Source: Linepithema humile
Lineage: Eukaryota; Arthropoda; Insecta; Hymenoptera; Formicidae
DNA length: 64,000 nucleotides
Direction of reading: 5' to 3'
NCBI RefSeq assembly: GCF_040581485.1
Contig: NC_090132.1
Location: 19,463,411 to 19,527,410, forward strand
Shown piece after piece: positions 26,731-40,020 of this stretch. The position numbers and the translations under genes are program-made. Each line of letters opens with the position of its first letter. Within the stretch, counting starts at the first letter, position 1. The notes under the pieces were generated by a model that saw only the letters and a program-made list of their open reading frames with translations, was not told the origin of the DNA and made no database searches.

Positions 26731-27430
26731 TGGATCGGTTTTCCGCGACAGTCCAAATGCATTGAATTCCCAATGCATGCTCACGGATTCGTATCCCCCC
26801 GAGAGCGTGCCGGCGACTGCGCGCGCGATGATTCAGCGATAAATCATTACCGTCACCGGCAATGTTCGAAATAGCTCGCGGTGGAAGATGATATAATCAT
26901 TCTGCGAGTCGGAAGTTAGACCGCTCGCTCGAATCCGAAGCCAATATCAATTTCCCCGATCGCGCGGCATTCTCGATGGCTTCGCCGCTGCAGAATGCAT
27001 GAGACAATCGGAGACGCTCTGGAGTGCCTCCCCAAACAATATAAGACAAATTTCGCGTCTAACTTTCCTCGTTCGTGCTTTCCACTGTGCACAACAACGA
27101 TCTACGGTTAGACAAAGATGACAGAAGACGAGTGCGGCAACCACAACCGCATCCACCGATCTGCCAGTGCAACCCTCTTTAAGAGAACGCTCGTAACCAT
27201 TAATATGCAACAGTACGACAGTGGTATTCTGCAAGGCGCGTTCATAAAGTGAAGCCCCAAAGACTATCGAAGATAGGTTGGTTGTCGGATATGTCGGATA
27301 TTTCGCAGAAGTTGCCGCTATAAAATGGCTTGATCGCTTCGTGAAACTTCCGCGAACGGCGAGTAAAGAGCGCTTTCTGTCTATCAAAATTACGCACGCG
27401 TCGTTACAGAACAAAGGCCGCCTATATCTT
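26731..27430. other. GC-richer island with 155-codon antisense ORF
   Basis: An ATG frame on the - strand (27414-26947, 155 residues) is among the longest in the window. Its product mixes hydrophobic and Arg/Cys-rich stretches (for example VDAVVVAALVFCHLCLTVDRCC, a possible membrane-like segment) but matches no family I know. No poly-pyrimidine acceptor or polyadenylation context frames it. It may be a chance frame in CG-rich DNA or a lineage-specific short gene. Confidence 0.2.
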
Positions 27431-27990
27431 TCGTAACAACCGCGTTTAACTGTCTGGATATTCTTTTAAACTGTAGGCATCGAAACTATCGTGCACGAAT
27501 ATTGTATCGGGTAACGTCTCGACTGTATTCTCGACTACTTTAATTTTAACCGTATACGATCAATAATACTTGAATCGATAAATAATTTGCTTAAAGCAAT
27601 AGCTATTTTGTGCTATATACTTTTTCTCTATAATCTAAGAATAAATTAAATTTAAATTTCGATATTGGTTTATCTGAAAGATCACAAAAATTCTACAGAT
27701 TTTTCTAATCTAATGCTATTTTTCCTTTATAAAAAATAAAAAATTTTAAATACATGTTTCGAATATAGAAAGAATTAATTAAAATCTACCGTTGACATTT
27801 AATTTCCTTTCGTTAATTTAATGCGATATTAAAATTTGTAATTGTTCCAATGAACCTCGGACAAACAGGCGTAACTGTTAATGCGTACGATGTATTTTCT
27901 GGTCTGATCTTTTATCTTGTTCTGTCTAACGAAATTAGAGGGATTGTACGTGTGTTTCCCGGCGAGTGATATACGCGGCGCGAATGCACA
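27431..27990. other. AT-rich DNA, nothing recognised
   Basis: AT-rich with many ATT and TAA words. No frame of note. Confidence 0.45.
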
Positions 27991-28235
27991 ATGAGCTAAC
28001 GCAGCGCGACGCGACCCGGATCGTCGCGCCAGTCAGCCGGCTGCTGCGGGTATTCATCGTCTTTCGGATTGAAAGACCTCAGTCCGGTAATACTTTCCCG
28101 CGAGCGAACTTGATTAAAGCACGGTGAGCCGACTTTTTGAACTAGTAAATAGTGACGGTCGACCAACTCAGCTACGCAAACGCCGATGCGGTGCAACGGC
28201 GGTTGCGAAGGCAGGTGGCGACGCGGCGCAAGCAA

Positions 28236-28421
28236 ATGCAATTTTATGCCTCAGTTTTTCTCATTTCGTTCCTGTCGTCGCACGCTGCGCCCACCTGCCG
28301 TTCTTTCCACCCCGCGCCACTGCGAAAGGATCTTCTACGGGAGGATCGTCTGATCTTTCGACCAGTTTTCCCGCTGGCTCTGCGTTTTTCTGCGAGGAAA
28401 ATGAACTCCGCGATGAAGTGA
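28236..28421 (+). CDS. Candidate small secreted peptide ORF (61 aa)
   Basis: An ATG frame of 61 codons ends in TGA at 28419-28421, within a CG-rich island (27990-28430). The first 20 or so residues read as a signal peptide: a short polar start, a hydrophobic core ASVFLISFLSS, then SHAA where cleavage after SHA would be acceptable. The mature part is basic, with an RK pair at residues 30-31 and again near residue 54, as seen in processed insect peptides. The frame stays open upstream to 28149, with no further ATG. The start context (CAAATG) is fair. Against it, an ATG-less frame and - strand frames overlap it, there is no known homologue, and there is no clear promoter. Small size makes chance likely. 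Confidence 0.15.
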   Translation: MQFYASVFLISFLSSHAAPTCRSFHPAPLRKDLLREDRLIFRPVFPLALRFSARKMNSAMK

Positions 28422-28430
28422 AGCATTGTG

Positions 28431-31400
28431 TGTAATATATCTTCAATGTACTTTCAATATACGACGTGATTTTCAGGTTTTCTGTTAGCTTTTTTTGCAT
28501 TTTTTAATTGTATTAATAGTTTACTAATTTTAATTGTTAAATAAAAATGCTATAAGATGAGACGTTTTATACTGATATAAGTATAAGATGAATGCCAACA
28601 ACTTTTATCATTGTTGATTGTTAAAGGACCTAGCGCTAGAGTTAAAATTATTTTGCATACGTAAATAATAAAAATATGTGAAAGAAAAATGTGGCAATAT
28701 ATCATTCGCGACAGAAGTCGCCCGACGTCGGAAGATGCATTCAGCATTTCGAAAAATGAGAGAATATCGGTATACAGAAAACATATCTATATGGAATTTT
28801 GATACGCGTAAATAACGGATTTCATTCCGTTGTGATTTATTGGAGATGCTAACCTAGCCACGCTAGATTCTGCATGGAAAATGCATTCGCGAATGTGGGG
28901 AATGACCGAATGTAATGAAAGAATACAATGCAACAGACGCATTACGTCACTACTGGCTGCGCGTGAATCATCATTTGGAATACTGTCTGTTTCGTATGAG
29001 TTGTATTATGATCCGCTATTTTGTTTTGAAGATATAAATATCGCTCTTTGTCATGCTATATGTGTCTTTATGTTTTCACATTTTTTCAAAACTGAATTGA
29101 ACAAAATTGCCGTAATTGCAAAACAAACGCGTATAAACGTGCAATTGTCGATTGTAGATACTGATTAATTATGTGAGGTATTGTAACAGTATTGTAATTT
29201 TACTTGTTAATTAATTAATTATTAATGATTAATGTATCACTTATCGCTAGATATATATATTTGCTTTTAAACTTTAACACTTTTTATTCTTTACTTATGT
29301 TTTTACACGGGCTCGAGAGCATATCTGGATTTTTGTTATCTAGTATAAGAATAGGTTGCCGCGAATCTCTTCGAAATGATGATTTTCTCATCTTAAGTGC
29401 CCATACACTCACTGAAAGCCATCCGCCGCGCAACGAAAAGCGTTTCCGCCTTTTCTTACCTTCTCCTCTTTCTCTTTCTTTGGTGCCATTAGACGATTCT
29501 CACTCGGCGTTGAATGTCCGCTATAATGTTTCTGCCATCACCTTTGCCAGGACAAAGATAGCATTCTTGCAAATGCGCCCGGTCTTATTAGCGAGACGGT
29601 TCTTTTCGAGGAGCTGGGCGGTGAACATTTTTATCGCATTACACAGCTATCATTCTTCGCTTCAGATGCGGCGCCACATATCAGTGCGAGATGAATAATC
29701 AGATTAATGATCTCTTAATGTAATTTCAGCATCCGCCCGTTAACGGAATGCACTCAAATAGGGTTCTGTCGCCGTATCACTTCGTATCTCTCCGCTGTGA
29801 GAAACTGCGCAGGATCTTCGTATCGATTTGCCAATCCGCCGCAATTAAGATATGCGATCTCATGTGGCATTTGCACAATATACGTGCGGGTGTATGCATA
29901 TGTATTCAAAGCTGATGTATTTTGCATGATTTCTATTTTCATTGTTGCATTTTAAGCGTGCTTAAAATAGAATTAGAAATGCATATAAATTTGTACACGA
30001 TCAATTCATATCAATCATCAATAACATTGATTAATGTCGCAATAGTGAATTGGGAATTTTTTCCTCAACGCAAATCGATGATAGTGATTGTCGACAAGCG
30101 ATAGTGGAATTTTGCGCAGATTAAACGTTAGCTTTCATTGACATTTGATGACTTGATGGTGAAGTTAATGCCGCTGGGAAGCTTTGATAGAGATATTGCA
30201 TCGCGCATCGGTATATCAATGTATACTGGTGGTCATGCACGATGCGCGACACAATTTGATGGATTCATAGTTTATGTCGTCGACATTGATGGTGATGTTA
30301 CTTGTTTGTTATTATACAATTTTTTGTTAATTTTTAATGAATATTTCACTATTTTTGTTCTTTGACAATTGTTTTTGAACATGTCGCTTAATGTCTACGT
30401 CGTTAATGTTTACAAGTTTATTGTCCATTTTTTCATGTTATCCTGTAACATAGATTTATATTCATTATTGACTATACAGATTGACAGATGATTATTGATT
30501 CTCTCCTTTGATTTTGTAATAATTTCTAATAATTCTTGACTTTATTGTATTGAAAATATGAAAAGTATGAAGCATTGAATTCTTTTTGACGTTTTATCAG
30601 AAAGGGATGATTCATCTTATACAGAAATCACTCGTTGAAATTTTGATAAAAAGAGCTTGCGATATATTTTGATAAGTAAAACATTTTTATCACTTTAAAT
30701 TTTACAAATCGCGCACGTCGCAATAACGTGTAGTCTGGAATTTCCTCGTTTGCGAGCGTATACACGTTGCACATTGCCGGGATGATACCGAGGCCATTTT
30801 AACGTACCGTCATCTTTCGGATGCTAGTCTACTTTTTTCCGACCATTGTACGTTCAACATGAGTGCGCGAGAGTGCACGCAGATACCGGCAAAGAGCGAT
30901 GGGAAGGGGAGTCCCTGGATTTGAGCTTGAAAGTGGTATATGACTATGATGGTCTGTTGCATATTTCAAGATCCACTTGTGTGCAGCCCGATGTATGTGA
31001 GAGAAAGCCTGCAGGGACTCATATATGCAGCAAACACACACACATGTACTGTTATTCTCATTCTGTAAGATCTCTCGAAGCCGCCATTATAACTTATTTC
31101 GTTTCTAAACGATATTAAGAACACAAGCAATGTTTGTGGAGATCAATCAATATTGCTTTAACGATTTTATAGATTTTTGAACTCACTAATACTATACAAA
31201 ATTTCGTTTAAATGATCAAGATATAAATACGATTTACAAATACGATCACATGCTATTGTATATTTGGAAACTAATTTCTGCGATAAAAACACGTACACAT
31301 TTGATAGGTGATTTTTTTTATCTGAATCGAAACTGGGTAAGCGTTCTAATTACTCTCGCATTATTGTTAAATTGATATTGATACTCGTTAAATAATAAGT

Positions 31401-31640
31401 TAACAATGTATTATAAGCAATTGTTGTCTGGAAAGCAATAATTGGGCTTTATTTGCATGGTATTCGCCTCAGTTGACAAACAGCACTTCATGAAAATGTT
31501 AGAGATTTAAAATCAATTGTACCATTTAATTTACGAGGACGGATCGTAATAACATATTTTCTCGATTTAGCATCGTAAATGATTACACTTGTTTGTTCTT
31601 TTATGTTATTAAAATGTAATGTGATCATTTCTTTGTACTA
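28431..31640. other. AT-rich DNA, no recognised gene
   Basis: AT-rich, with a GC-richer patch at about 29290-29700 holding a 157-codon + frame (29225-29698). Its start lies in T-rich DNA and its product is Leu/Ser/Arg-rich without a domain, so I do not call it. TTAA-type repeats occur at 29208-29232. A hydrophobic 75-codon frame at 30138-30365 is also unrecognised. Confidence 0.4.
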
Positions 31641-31705
31641 AAATATTTCTGTTTTTGTTACAGGTATGTAATCGATTCACGTGGTTCTTGCTACTCTCGG
31701 TGAGT
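31636..31705 (+). other. Candidate recursive splice site with 36-nt RS-exon
   Basis: In order on the + strand: a TACTAA branch-point-like motif (31636-31641), a T-rich tract, CAG ending at 31663, then immediately GTATGT at 31664. A second consensus donor, GTGAGT, starts at 31700, exactly 36 nt later. An acceptor fused to a donor is the ratcheting point described in long Drosophila introns. A downstream donor is what lets the spliceosome first define a short recursive exon there. The branch point is about 22 nt from the AG, a normal distance. Alternatively this is a real 36-nt microexon (a multiple of three) between 31664 and 31699. Either reading implies that a + strand intron spans this position. 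Confidence 0.5.
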
Positions 31706-34700
31706 CTTCTTAAGATAATGTTCTATAATCAACTTGATAGCTGGCTCATTTAACACCTTGCTAACGGGATGCAGTAAGAGAGAAATGCAGTAAAAGGTTT
31801 CGGAAAAGCATTACTGGGCAAATAGATTTTTTTATATATTCATTAGCTTTTGATGTGAAAAATACTTACAATCTTGTTAGAGTTTCCAGTTGTTTATATT
31901 TATAATTATTTACTAGAAATACATTGACGTAACATTTAGGTTCTAATGTATTTATTAAATTATAAAACTATTTATTATTTTAGTAATATTATATTCTTAA
32001 TATGAAAGTTTGTTGTAAATTGGGAACTTTCGAAATTTAACATTTTTTTAAATTGCAGTTTAATTTTTGTAGACAATTTGTAACGAATATTCTGTCATGT
32101 TTTTGCATTCATATACATTCTTTTACATTCCTTAATAATACAATGCTAGTATTAATATGTTGCACATGTTTGCATTGATATCCCAAAACTTGATTGCTGG
32201 TCGACCTGGCGTGTCGTATCACCTTTTTAAAAACACGCGCGAGGTCGATGGTACTCGAACACGAGGACAAGATATCTCATCTCTACAACTCTTTCGTTCT
32301 CTTTTGCTGTGGAGTCCTTGGATTCAACCCTGTCCTCTCGATCGCTGCGTCTACTATGCCACTTCATGACAATGCATTTCCCATCCCATCTATCTGTTTT
32401 CCACGCGAGAAACCGGAATGCCGTCGATAAAGTATTAAGGGCGACGAACATATATAGGGCAACTCCGAGAAAAGAACGTTTAAACAGAAGTTAGAATGAT
32501 TATTGCTTGGAAAATTAATTTAAAATACAAAAGCGTATGAAAATCATTTTTATCTTTCTGTTAAAGAAAATAATTCATTTCTTCTCATCTGCAGAAAAAG
32601 AAACTCAATGATATTTTTTTTAAGTCGAAGTAACTTTGTATTAACATTTATTATTTATAAATATACAAATTTTTGGAAAATAACTATCTTTTGTATTTTT
32701 TTTATATAATATTAATTTTTATTATGTATAATTTTTTGTATGTTTTTTTGGATGCAGCAAATGTTTTTATTGAATTTTTTCATTTAATTGTTGCATATTT
32801 AAAGCATTATTTTATAAAGTAAAATTTTAAATAAAATTTTGAAAATTAAGTTTTAAAGATAAAATATAAATTTTAACATAATAAATTTGCATTAACATAC
32901 TAACTTTTTAAAGCAATTATATTTTGAAAGCATAATTTAATTACTAACGTTAATTTAAGCAGTAAACTTTCTGTCCGATTTTTATTTGAAATTATTTTCT
33001 ATGACAATAGTAACAATAAGCCGTGCCGAATGCAGCACTTTATTCGATAAAATAATTTATGTTCACGAAGAATATTACAGACATGTAACAATTTACTGCA
33101 ATAATTTTCGTGAAATGGCACAGAAATTATCATTACTATCTTCAAGAAAGTTAAAGCTTTTATGCAGTAAATACGCAGCGTATTATTACTTTAATTTTTA
33201 CATTAACCTACTTTGTAGACATAATAAACGTTCTTTTTCGAGTACTTTTTTTACATTTCTTTTCAGTTTAATTTTTCTGTTCTTCTGAACTTTCATTGTT
33301 CTTTATATATATTCAAAGATTATCATTCAAAAAGACATAGAATTATAATTTGTGTATTGTGTAAGTTTATTTTAATCAATTAACTTTAATTTTTGCATTT
33401 ATGCGCACGCAATCAGTACATTATTTATAAATTGAATGTGATTATATGAGAATGAAAATGTCAAATGACTTTTTCGACATTCCGAGTATATTAACTTTTT
33501 TTTTAATTGCTATGGTAATTTTACTGTTGATAGTAGATTTGGAAAACTCTGCATTTTTACTTCACTTTTATGCGCAGATTTGCGCATGAGAACAAAATGA
33601 GCGACAGAAATTACGTCGTTGAGAGAGTAATTGAGCGGGACAGAGATTTCTATCGTCGACAAATCGAGATAACATTGCAGGGCTGATTCTCGGGGAAAGA
33701 ATCGACGTGGAAAGCACCTTGACGAAGGGGCATTTAAACAATGTAATTTGTCGGTTCCGGCACAGCGGGAGCCATTAATTCACAAAATTAGCCGGATAAA
33801 TCGAGAACGGAAGCAGTAGAAATCTTCGAACGGATAACAGCCAGCCGCCAGGCGAACGTTGCAAAGAATGCTCAGCTACCATTATTGGTTCGATGAAAAT
33901 GCCGAATCACCGCGCTTTCAACGCATTCTTCCGATAGATGAGAAATTTACTTTCTTACAGCTTAGACACCAAACGAGGGTATACGATAAATCGCGACTGC
34001 GCTTGAAAGTTACAAATGAAAGTCGTCGTAAGATAAATTAACTCGCGTTCTAATTGCCCATTGAGATGTTCGTGCGATTATTTTTGCAACGGTATTGTGC
34101 TAAACTTTGTAATTACTCGTATTTATTAATACTTTTTTTTATTTGCTTTAGCACTTTAAGTCTGATTTTCTTTTTTAAGTTCACAATTAAATTATGGAAG
34201 TTTATCCGCGATTGATAAACAGTTTTTCTTAGCGTTCAAATTGAAACAGTCGTAGTGTAGAAGTTTTCTTATATAAAAATGCTTTAGAAAAGCACAATTT
34301 CAAACAATCCTAGTAGGCAGAACTTTATGCGTTTTATAAACCAAATTTTGCAATTTTACGAATTACGAACGATTAAGATTACGAATGAGTACTTTCTTTG
34401 TACAAAACTTACATAGCAAGTATTGCATCGAGGCAATCGTAGAAACTTGTTTGCAAAAGTTTTCAAATATTTATGGAACAAGAGCACTTGTTTAATCATC
34501 GATATATATAATCTAGACTTAAAATATTAACTTGATCGACAGACGTTTCTTTTCGAGTTTTCATATCTCGTATTCATTCACAATTCGTAGATAGTCGTAC
34601 TAGATTTTATTTGGGTCTTTTGCAGATTTTAAGCATTACGAACTCGCGAGAGTAGTAAAATTAATTAACTTAAAATTAAATAACCTTGCTTGTGATACGA

Positions 34701-36560
34701 ACGAGCGCTCTATGTCAAACGTCATCTTAATGTCATTTCGACATAGTAGAAATTAAAGTGTCAGAAGGACGTAAACGTTTTTCAACGGCTCAACTTGCGC
34801 GCAAGCTGCTGTTTTTTACGATCAACATTCTGGAATGACGATGTTAAACATTTTCACGATGTCATGAGGACATTCAAGATTAATATACATTTAGATTTTT
34901 TCCATTCTATTATGTCAGTTTGTGCCTAACTTGTTTATAACATTGCAAAATATCAATTTTCTCTAAACCATATTTTTCGTAAGACGAGCGTCCGCTTTAT
35001 TAATTAAAAAAATTAAAATTATATATTCAAAATCGAAGGATTCTTCAATCTTTCTATCATTTTTTCATTATTCAAAGACAAAACTATACGTTAGGTGTCG
35101 GTTGTTTTATTGCGTTTTTTTTGTATTTCCGATACAAATCGCGCAGAAAAATCTAATTACAGCCAGAATTCTCCGGTATGCTCTATGTAATGATCAGATA
35201 TATTGGAACGGGGATTCCACGGAGCGAAGAACGATACTGGGCAAAGTTTCCCTTGGCTATAAATCCCTATTTCAATATCCATACGGAGATAATTAATGTC
35301 CGTGCGTGCAAGTATGGGTGCGTGATTTTCTCTGGGCGATCTGTGTGCGTGCATGCGCGCGATATACCGGGTAGCGAAGGCACGATGGCGACGGCGTACA
35401 TGTCGATTCCCGTTCGATCTCACGTTTCGGTAGTCGCCGGACGACTTCCCCAGCGGAATTGGAATTAATTTGCCGGCGTTTTATAATACAATCGCGCCGC
35501 CACCGGACGGTGATTTATAACGGCAATATTTTAGAGCGCAACGGACTGGAGGCGTCAGAACGGTGAACGAACATGCGGAATTGCTGGTCTCAGCCCTCAT
35601 TGTCGCATAGTCATGTACTACCGCTGATGCTATGCCGAGAAAATCTACGAGAAAATGTTCTCTACACGTTTTTGCAAGCAGTATGCTTTTCCACAGACTT
35701 TACTACTTATAATTCCGCCATTGAATACTTTACATTATATATTTTTTGTACAGCATTATTTAATTCTCTTTTTTTAGTTGCATAGAAAATGTTTTAAATT
35801 ATGAAAGATAAATTTTGTCGGTATTTACTATTATTAAAGAAAAATGTAACATAAATATACTTTTGTAGATTCAGATTTATGTCTGATTCTTGATATCGGA
35901 ATAGATCAAAATTTTGTAGGCCAAGATATTAACTTTTATGTATATTAAAAGTTAGAATTTTTTAATTTCAAATTTTTATTTAGTAACATTTCTTATTATA
36001 ATTTTAAATTATCTCGTATTGAATGTAATGGCGGATTATACATACAGACTCTACTTCGTATTTTACATCAAGAACTTCGATGGAACTGCAACTTGCAAAA
36101 CTAAGAGAGTATTTTGATCCTATCGCTGAAAGTTTTGTACAGGTGTTTCTTCATGTTTTAACTTTTTTGTAGTTCAGTGAAAACTTTGAGATGACGTTGT
36201 ACTTTTCTTTTACGATCACAAGATGTCGGCAAAAAGCATTTATTTTCTTTAAGGTGTACTTCGCATCATCGCTTTGATTATTTAATCGTGCAATCGTGAA
36301 CGTTATACTTTATCATTATCATTTCATGTCACGCTTATAGAGATTGCAATGCGCACAAAAGGTGCGCACAAAACTGTAGCGTTTGTGGTTTAATCGAGCG
36401 TTAAGGCGTTATGTTTCTACACGTACTACAATGATTGTGTTAATTGGAGCGAAATTAAAAAACAAAATATTTCTCTTGGTTTTAAAACATGACGAATGAG
36501 TGTTTTCATACTTTATTCGTGCTCCACCGTAACTCCAACAGACTATATTTTATCTCGTTG
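31706..36560. other. AT-rich DNA, no recognised gene
   Basis: Largely AT-rich, extremely so at 32500-33000. GC-moderate patches lie at 32190-32460, 33590-34040 and 35150-35580, and carry only short antiparallel frames of 60-100 codons. A strong acceptor-like tract ending in CATCTGCAG near 32595 has no downstream donor that would make an exon. Consistent with intron. Confidence 0.45.
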
Positions 36561-36565
36561 TTCTA

Positions 36566-36581
36566 TTTTTTTTTTTTTTTT
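36566..36581. repeat. Poly(T) run
   Basis: Sixteen consecutive T residues. There is no body of a retroposed element on either side that I recognise. Confidence 0.85.
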
Positions 36582-39190
36582 ATATACGTTTTAACCTTCC
36601 GCAGTCCATTGTAACTTTAGAGTGACATTCTACTTTTATTTTTATTCCAGACTATTTTCTGTTACTATACGTTGCTGGTGGAGTAGTGTAGCGGCTTTAA
36701 CGCTGCAGTATAGGAACCATCTCTTGTTGGTTACTTTTATCCTGGCGGAGTATGCTAGCTCCTGCCACGAAATGTTGGGCAAACAATTTAACGCGGTATA
36801 TACATCTAGCAGCGGTCGTATTAAGTCAATCTCTTTTAATAATGGAAATAGCTGTTAGATATGAATAAAAAAGTATATTACGTACTTTGTTGCTTTCTTA
36901 CAAATAGTGCTTTTGGAATGTAGAGTTTAGTAATCAAACTTAAAATGGATAAAATTGAATGCTTTTACTGTATCGCAGACTTGTATTTATTATTTAGCAA
37001 AAAAAAATGATAAAACTTGAAATATTATATGGCTATCTGTTCGCTTAAATGTTTTTACATTAGAGTTTTAACAATATATATCTGTACAAACGATTTGGAA
37101 AGCAAGCGTGAACATTTATGAGCAGTAAAATTAAATTAGTTTGACGTCGGAGAACTTTTTTTTTGCTGTGCTAGATATATATTTTAGGAAACTTTAACAT
37201 ATAAAAATAAACGTACGGTTATATTTTATAATTAATTTAAGATTATAAAAAACTTACGCATACGAAAGAAGAAAACCTTAAAAACTGGGAATAATAATTA
37301 TTTGAAAAGAATATGTTGAATTGTAAAAGAATCATTCTTCATTTATTTTGTGATTTATAACATTGTGTTTGATTGATTCTGTGATACATAAAATTGTGGT
37401 ACGTAAATTTTCACATTTTGAATTATGTGTCATATTTAATATATCAAATCTAATTAATTAAAACATGTAAACCTATCATGCTCTTAATACAAAATTACGC
37501 TTTTAGTACGATTTTTTGTAATACAAGTATGCGAATAATTTTTTGCTATATAATTGAATTTGGATATAATTGGCCAGCGGCAGTAAAAAGATTCGTCAAT
37601 TTGGTAGAAACGCTGCTGCAATACCGCATGCAGTGAAACAACAGCGCGTGCAATGTTGGGCGCTTCGCATAAAATACCGCGACGAATTAGCGGATCGCAT
37701 TGACATTCGGATGAACGTGCAGAATCCATTGGAGGATTACGTTTTACGAGCGTTTAATGTTTACCAACTTCTCGTTGGTATACCAGTATTATCTCGTTAG
37801 GTATCCACGGCATCACGAACAAATTGCTCGGCTGTCGATCAACGATTAATTGATCTAATAGCATTAAATTGATAGATTAAGTCCACGTGAGGACAGGTTT
37901 AGTGAGATGATAATTTCGTCGTTTATTAGATTCAAACATTGCAGCCAATTTTATTGTAATTAAATGCTTTATGGATGAACCAAAGAGTACTTGATAATAT
38001 AACTAGTTTAGTTTCGACGTGCTTTTATTTCAGTTAAAAATAATTTTCCATTAATGTTAACGACATCTAAAGACTATGTTGGCAACTTCGAAACATCTTA
38101 ATTGACAAAGGTGTCTCGCTAGCTCATTAACAAGTTTCCATAGCACGTCTACCTAACGGCACTCTATCTTCCTGTTGGTTCTCAGTTACAGAGTTGCATA
38201 ATTGATTGATTAAATTTCGGCGCTTTCGTGATTATAATTAATGTAGTATTGATTGTCTAATGGCAAATCTCATTAGAATGCATATTAAATCATTATCATC
38301 TCCTGTATTCATACGTAAATGTCATAGAATTGTTTACATGTCATTTACGGCGAAGACAGAAATTGTTCAGTATTTGAGCACCAATTAGTCTAAGATATTT
38401 ATATTTCGAAGAAAAATTATAATTATTGCAAAACATTGCCTTTTAATCAGAAGAGATGCTCAGGCACTTACGCTTAGTGGAACGCGTTGCATGTATCACT
38501 CTCCAGAGACGTATATCCAAATACACAGGGTCGAGTACGACGATGTTTTTCCAATGGCAAATTTGCAATTTAGATTTAGGTGCCATATGGCGAGTGCATA
38601 AACATTTCACCGAGAGCAGAGCGAGCATTCCAGTCGGATTGGACGGGTTAATCAAGAAGAAGTGTTTGGGAATGGATAATGTTGATGGTACACGTCATAA
38701 AATATTTTAAAATTTTGGATCTATTGACATGACTCCATCTTAGAATATTTTTACAACTTAAATTTAAATAGAATTTCGCTGAGAAGACATCGATTCATAG
38801 ACAGTTTTAAGATAGTTTAGCGCAGTAAATAATTATATTACATGTTTTAACATTGATTTTATTCATTTTTATGTTGTAGAATTTTATATCATATCACATT
38901 TGGCAGGCCTATGCGATGCATTGAAATCTTATATTCTAGAATTCTAGATCATTTCTTTGTTTAAAATATAAAACTTCAACGCATCACGTTGAAGAAAATA
39001 TATACTCTAAAGTTCTCTAAGGCCTATCAAATGATATCATTCAAGATTCTACAGCATAAAAATAAATAAAATATATATTAATGTTAAAATGTACATTTTA
39101 TTTATTTTTATGTTTTAAAATGCCTTAGAATCTTTTATGCATCTTATATACTCTTAATGTTGCAAAGTAGATATACTTTGCTAAATTCTC
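36582..39190. other. AT-rich DNA with one coding-like short frame
   Basis: Mostly AT-rich. A 76-codon + frame at 37570-37800 (starting at TTG) has a balanced, charged product ending AFNVYQLLVGIPVLSR and looks more protein-like than its neighbours. It has no ATG, no convincing acceptor and an antiparallel 81-codon frame. Two antiparallel frames at 38443-38710 are similar. No gene is called. Confidence 0.35.
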
Positions 39191-39620
39191 ACTAGCGCGG
39201 GTCAACGACGTTGAGAGAAGAGGCATTGGCATCGACAGACTTGTAGACACTTGTGGCTCGATTTCCTAGATACGTGACGCTCTAACGGTGTTCTAGCCAG
39301 ATCGACCAGGATAGTTTACGGTTCGAGCAGACGCCACGACGTCCGAACTCATTTAGCTTCTCGAACAGGATACTCGATCCATCGATCGTGTTTTCTCCTC
39401 GTTCGAAAAAAGAATGAGTTGTGACGCCTTCCTATTCCCGATCTACCTTCCCGAAGGAAACTCGCCCATCTCTCCCCTTCTGCGTCCCGAGAGTATATCG
39501 TTATCTCGAGAACAGAAATCCGCTGTTGGTCGTTTGCCGCCTCTCGAAATCCACGTGCCTGTTTTATTTCCGGCACACATTCCTCTTTCCATACAGTCAA
39601 CTCTGGCGCCTCACTTTTTC
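39191..39620. other. GC-richer island
   Basis: A CG-rich patch with three overlapping frames (83 codons on the -, 98 and 74 on the +). None has a family signature, and the simultaneous opening of several phases suggests non-coding sequence. Confidence 0.3.
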
Positions 39621-39985
39621 ATCGTTTTTAATCCTTATGTCTTAAGTTTATATTTATTCTTCAACAATGTAAAATTTATTCTTATTTCATTATTTTCATT
39701 AAGTATCTAATTTAATATTTTTTAATGTCTATTATTGTTTTAACATATTTTTAAATTTATATTTTTCTAACTTTTCTAGAAGCAAACATTTCACTTATTG
39801 AAACGCGCTGAAACTAGCGGAATAACAGAGAAATTTCTTTTCTTTGAAGTCGACTTTTATTGTATTTTTTTTACTAGTATTTTGTTTTTGCGCAATTTAA
39901 GAAACAAAATACGGAATACTTTTCTCAATTTTTTAAGTTTTTTGTTGTTGTTAAGCGGTATCTAACCAACATGTTACTTGGTAGT

Positions 39986-40020
39986 TATAAAAGCAAACTT
40001 GGTCTCTTAGTCCTCAATCA
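39986..40020 (+). promoter_or_regulatory. Possible TATA/initiator core promoter
   Basis: TATAAAAG at 39986-39993 lies 30 bases before the A of TCAATC (40014-40019), an initiator-like word. That spacing is the usual one for a TATA-driven insect promoter. Downstream, a 99-codon frame (40030-40329) opens at TTG rather than ATG, and the first ATG is followed at once by TGA, so a coding transcript is doubtful. AT-rich DNA yields TATA words often, so this is weak. Confidence 0.18.

Noticed and set aside
26947..27414. 155-codon - strand ORF as a membrane protein
   Set aside because: One hydrophobic segment is not enough. There is no family match and no splice or promoter context.
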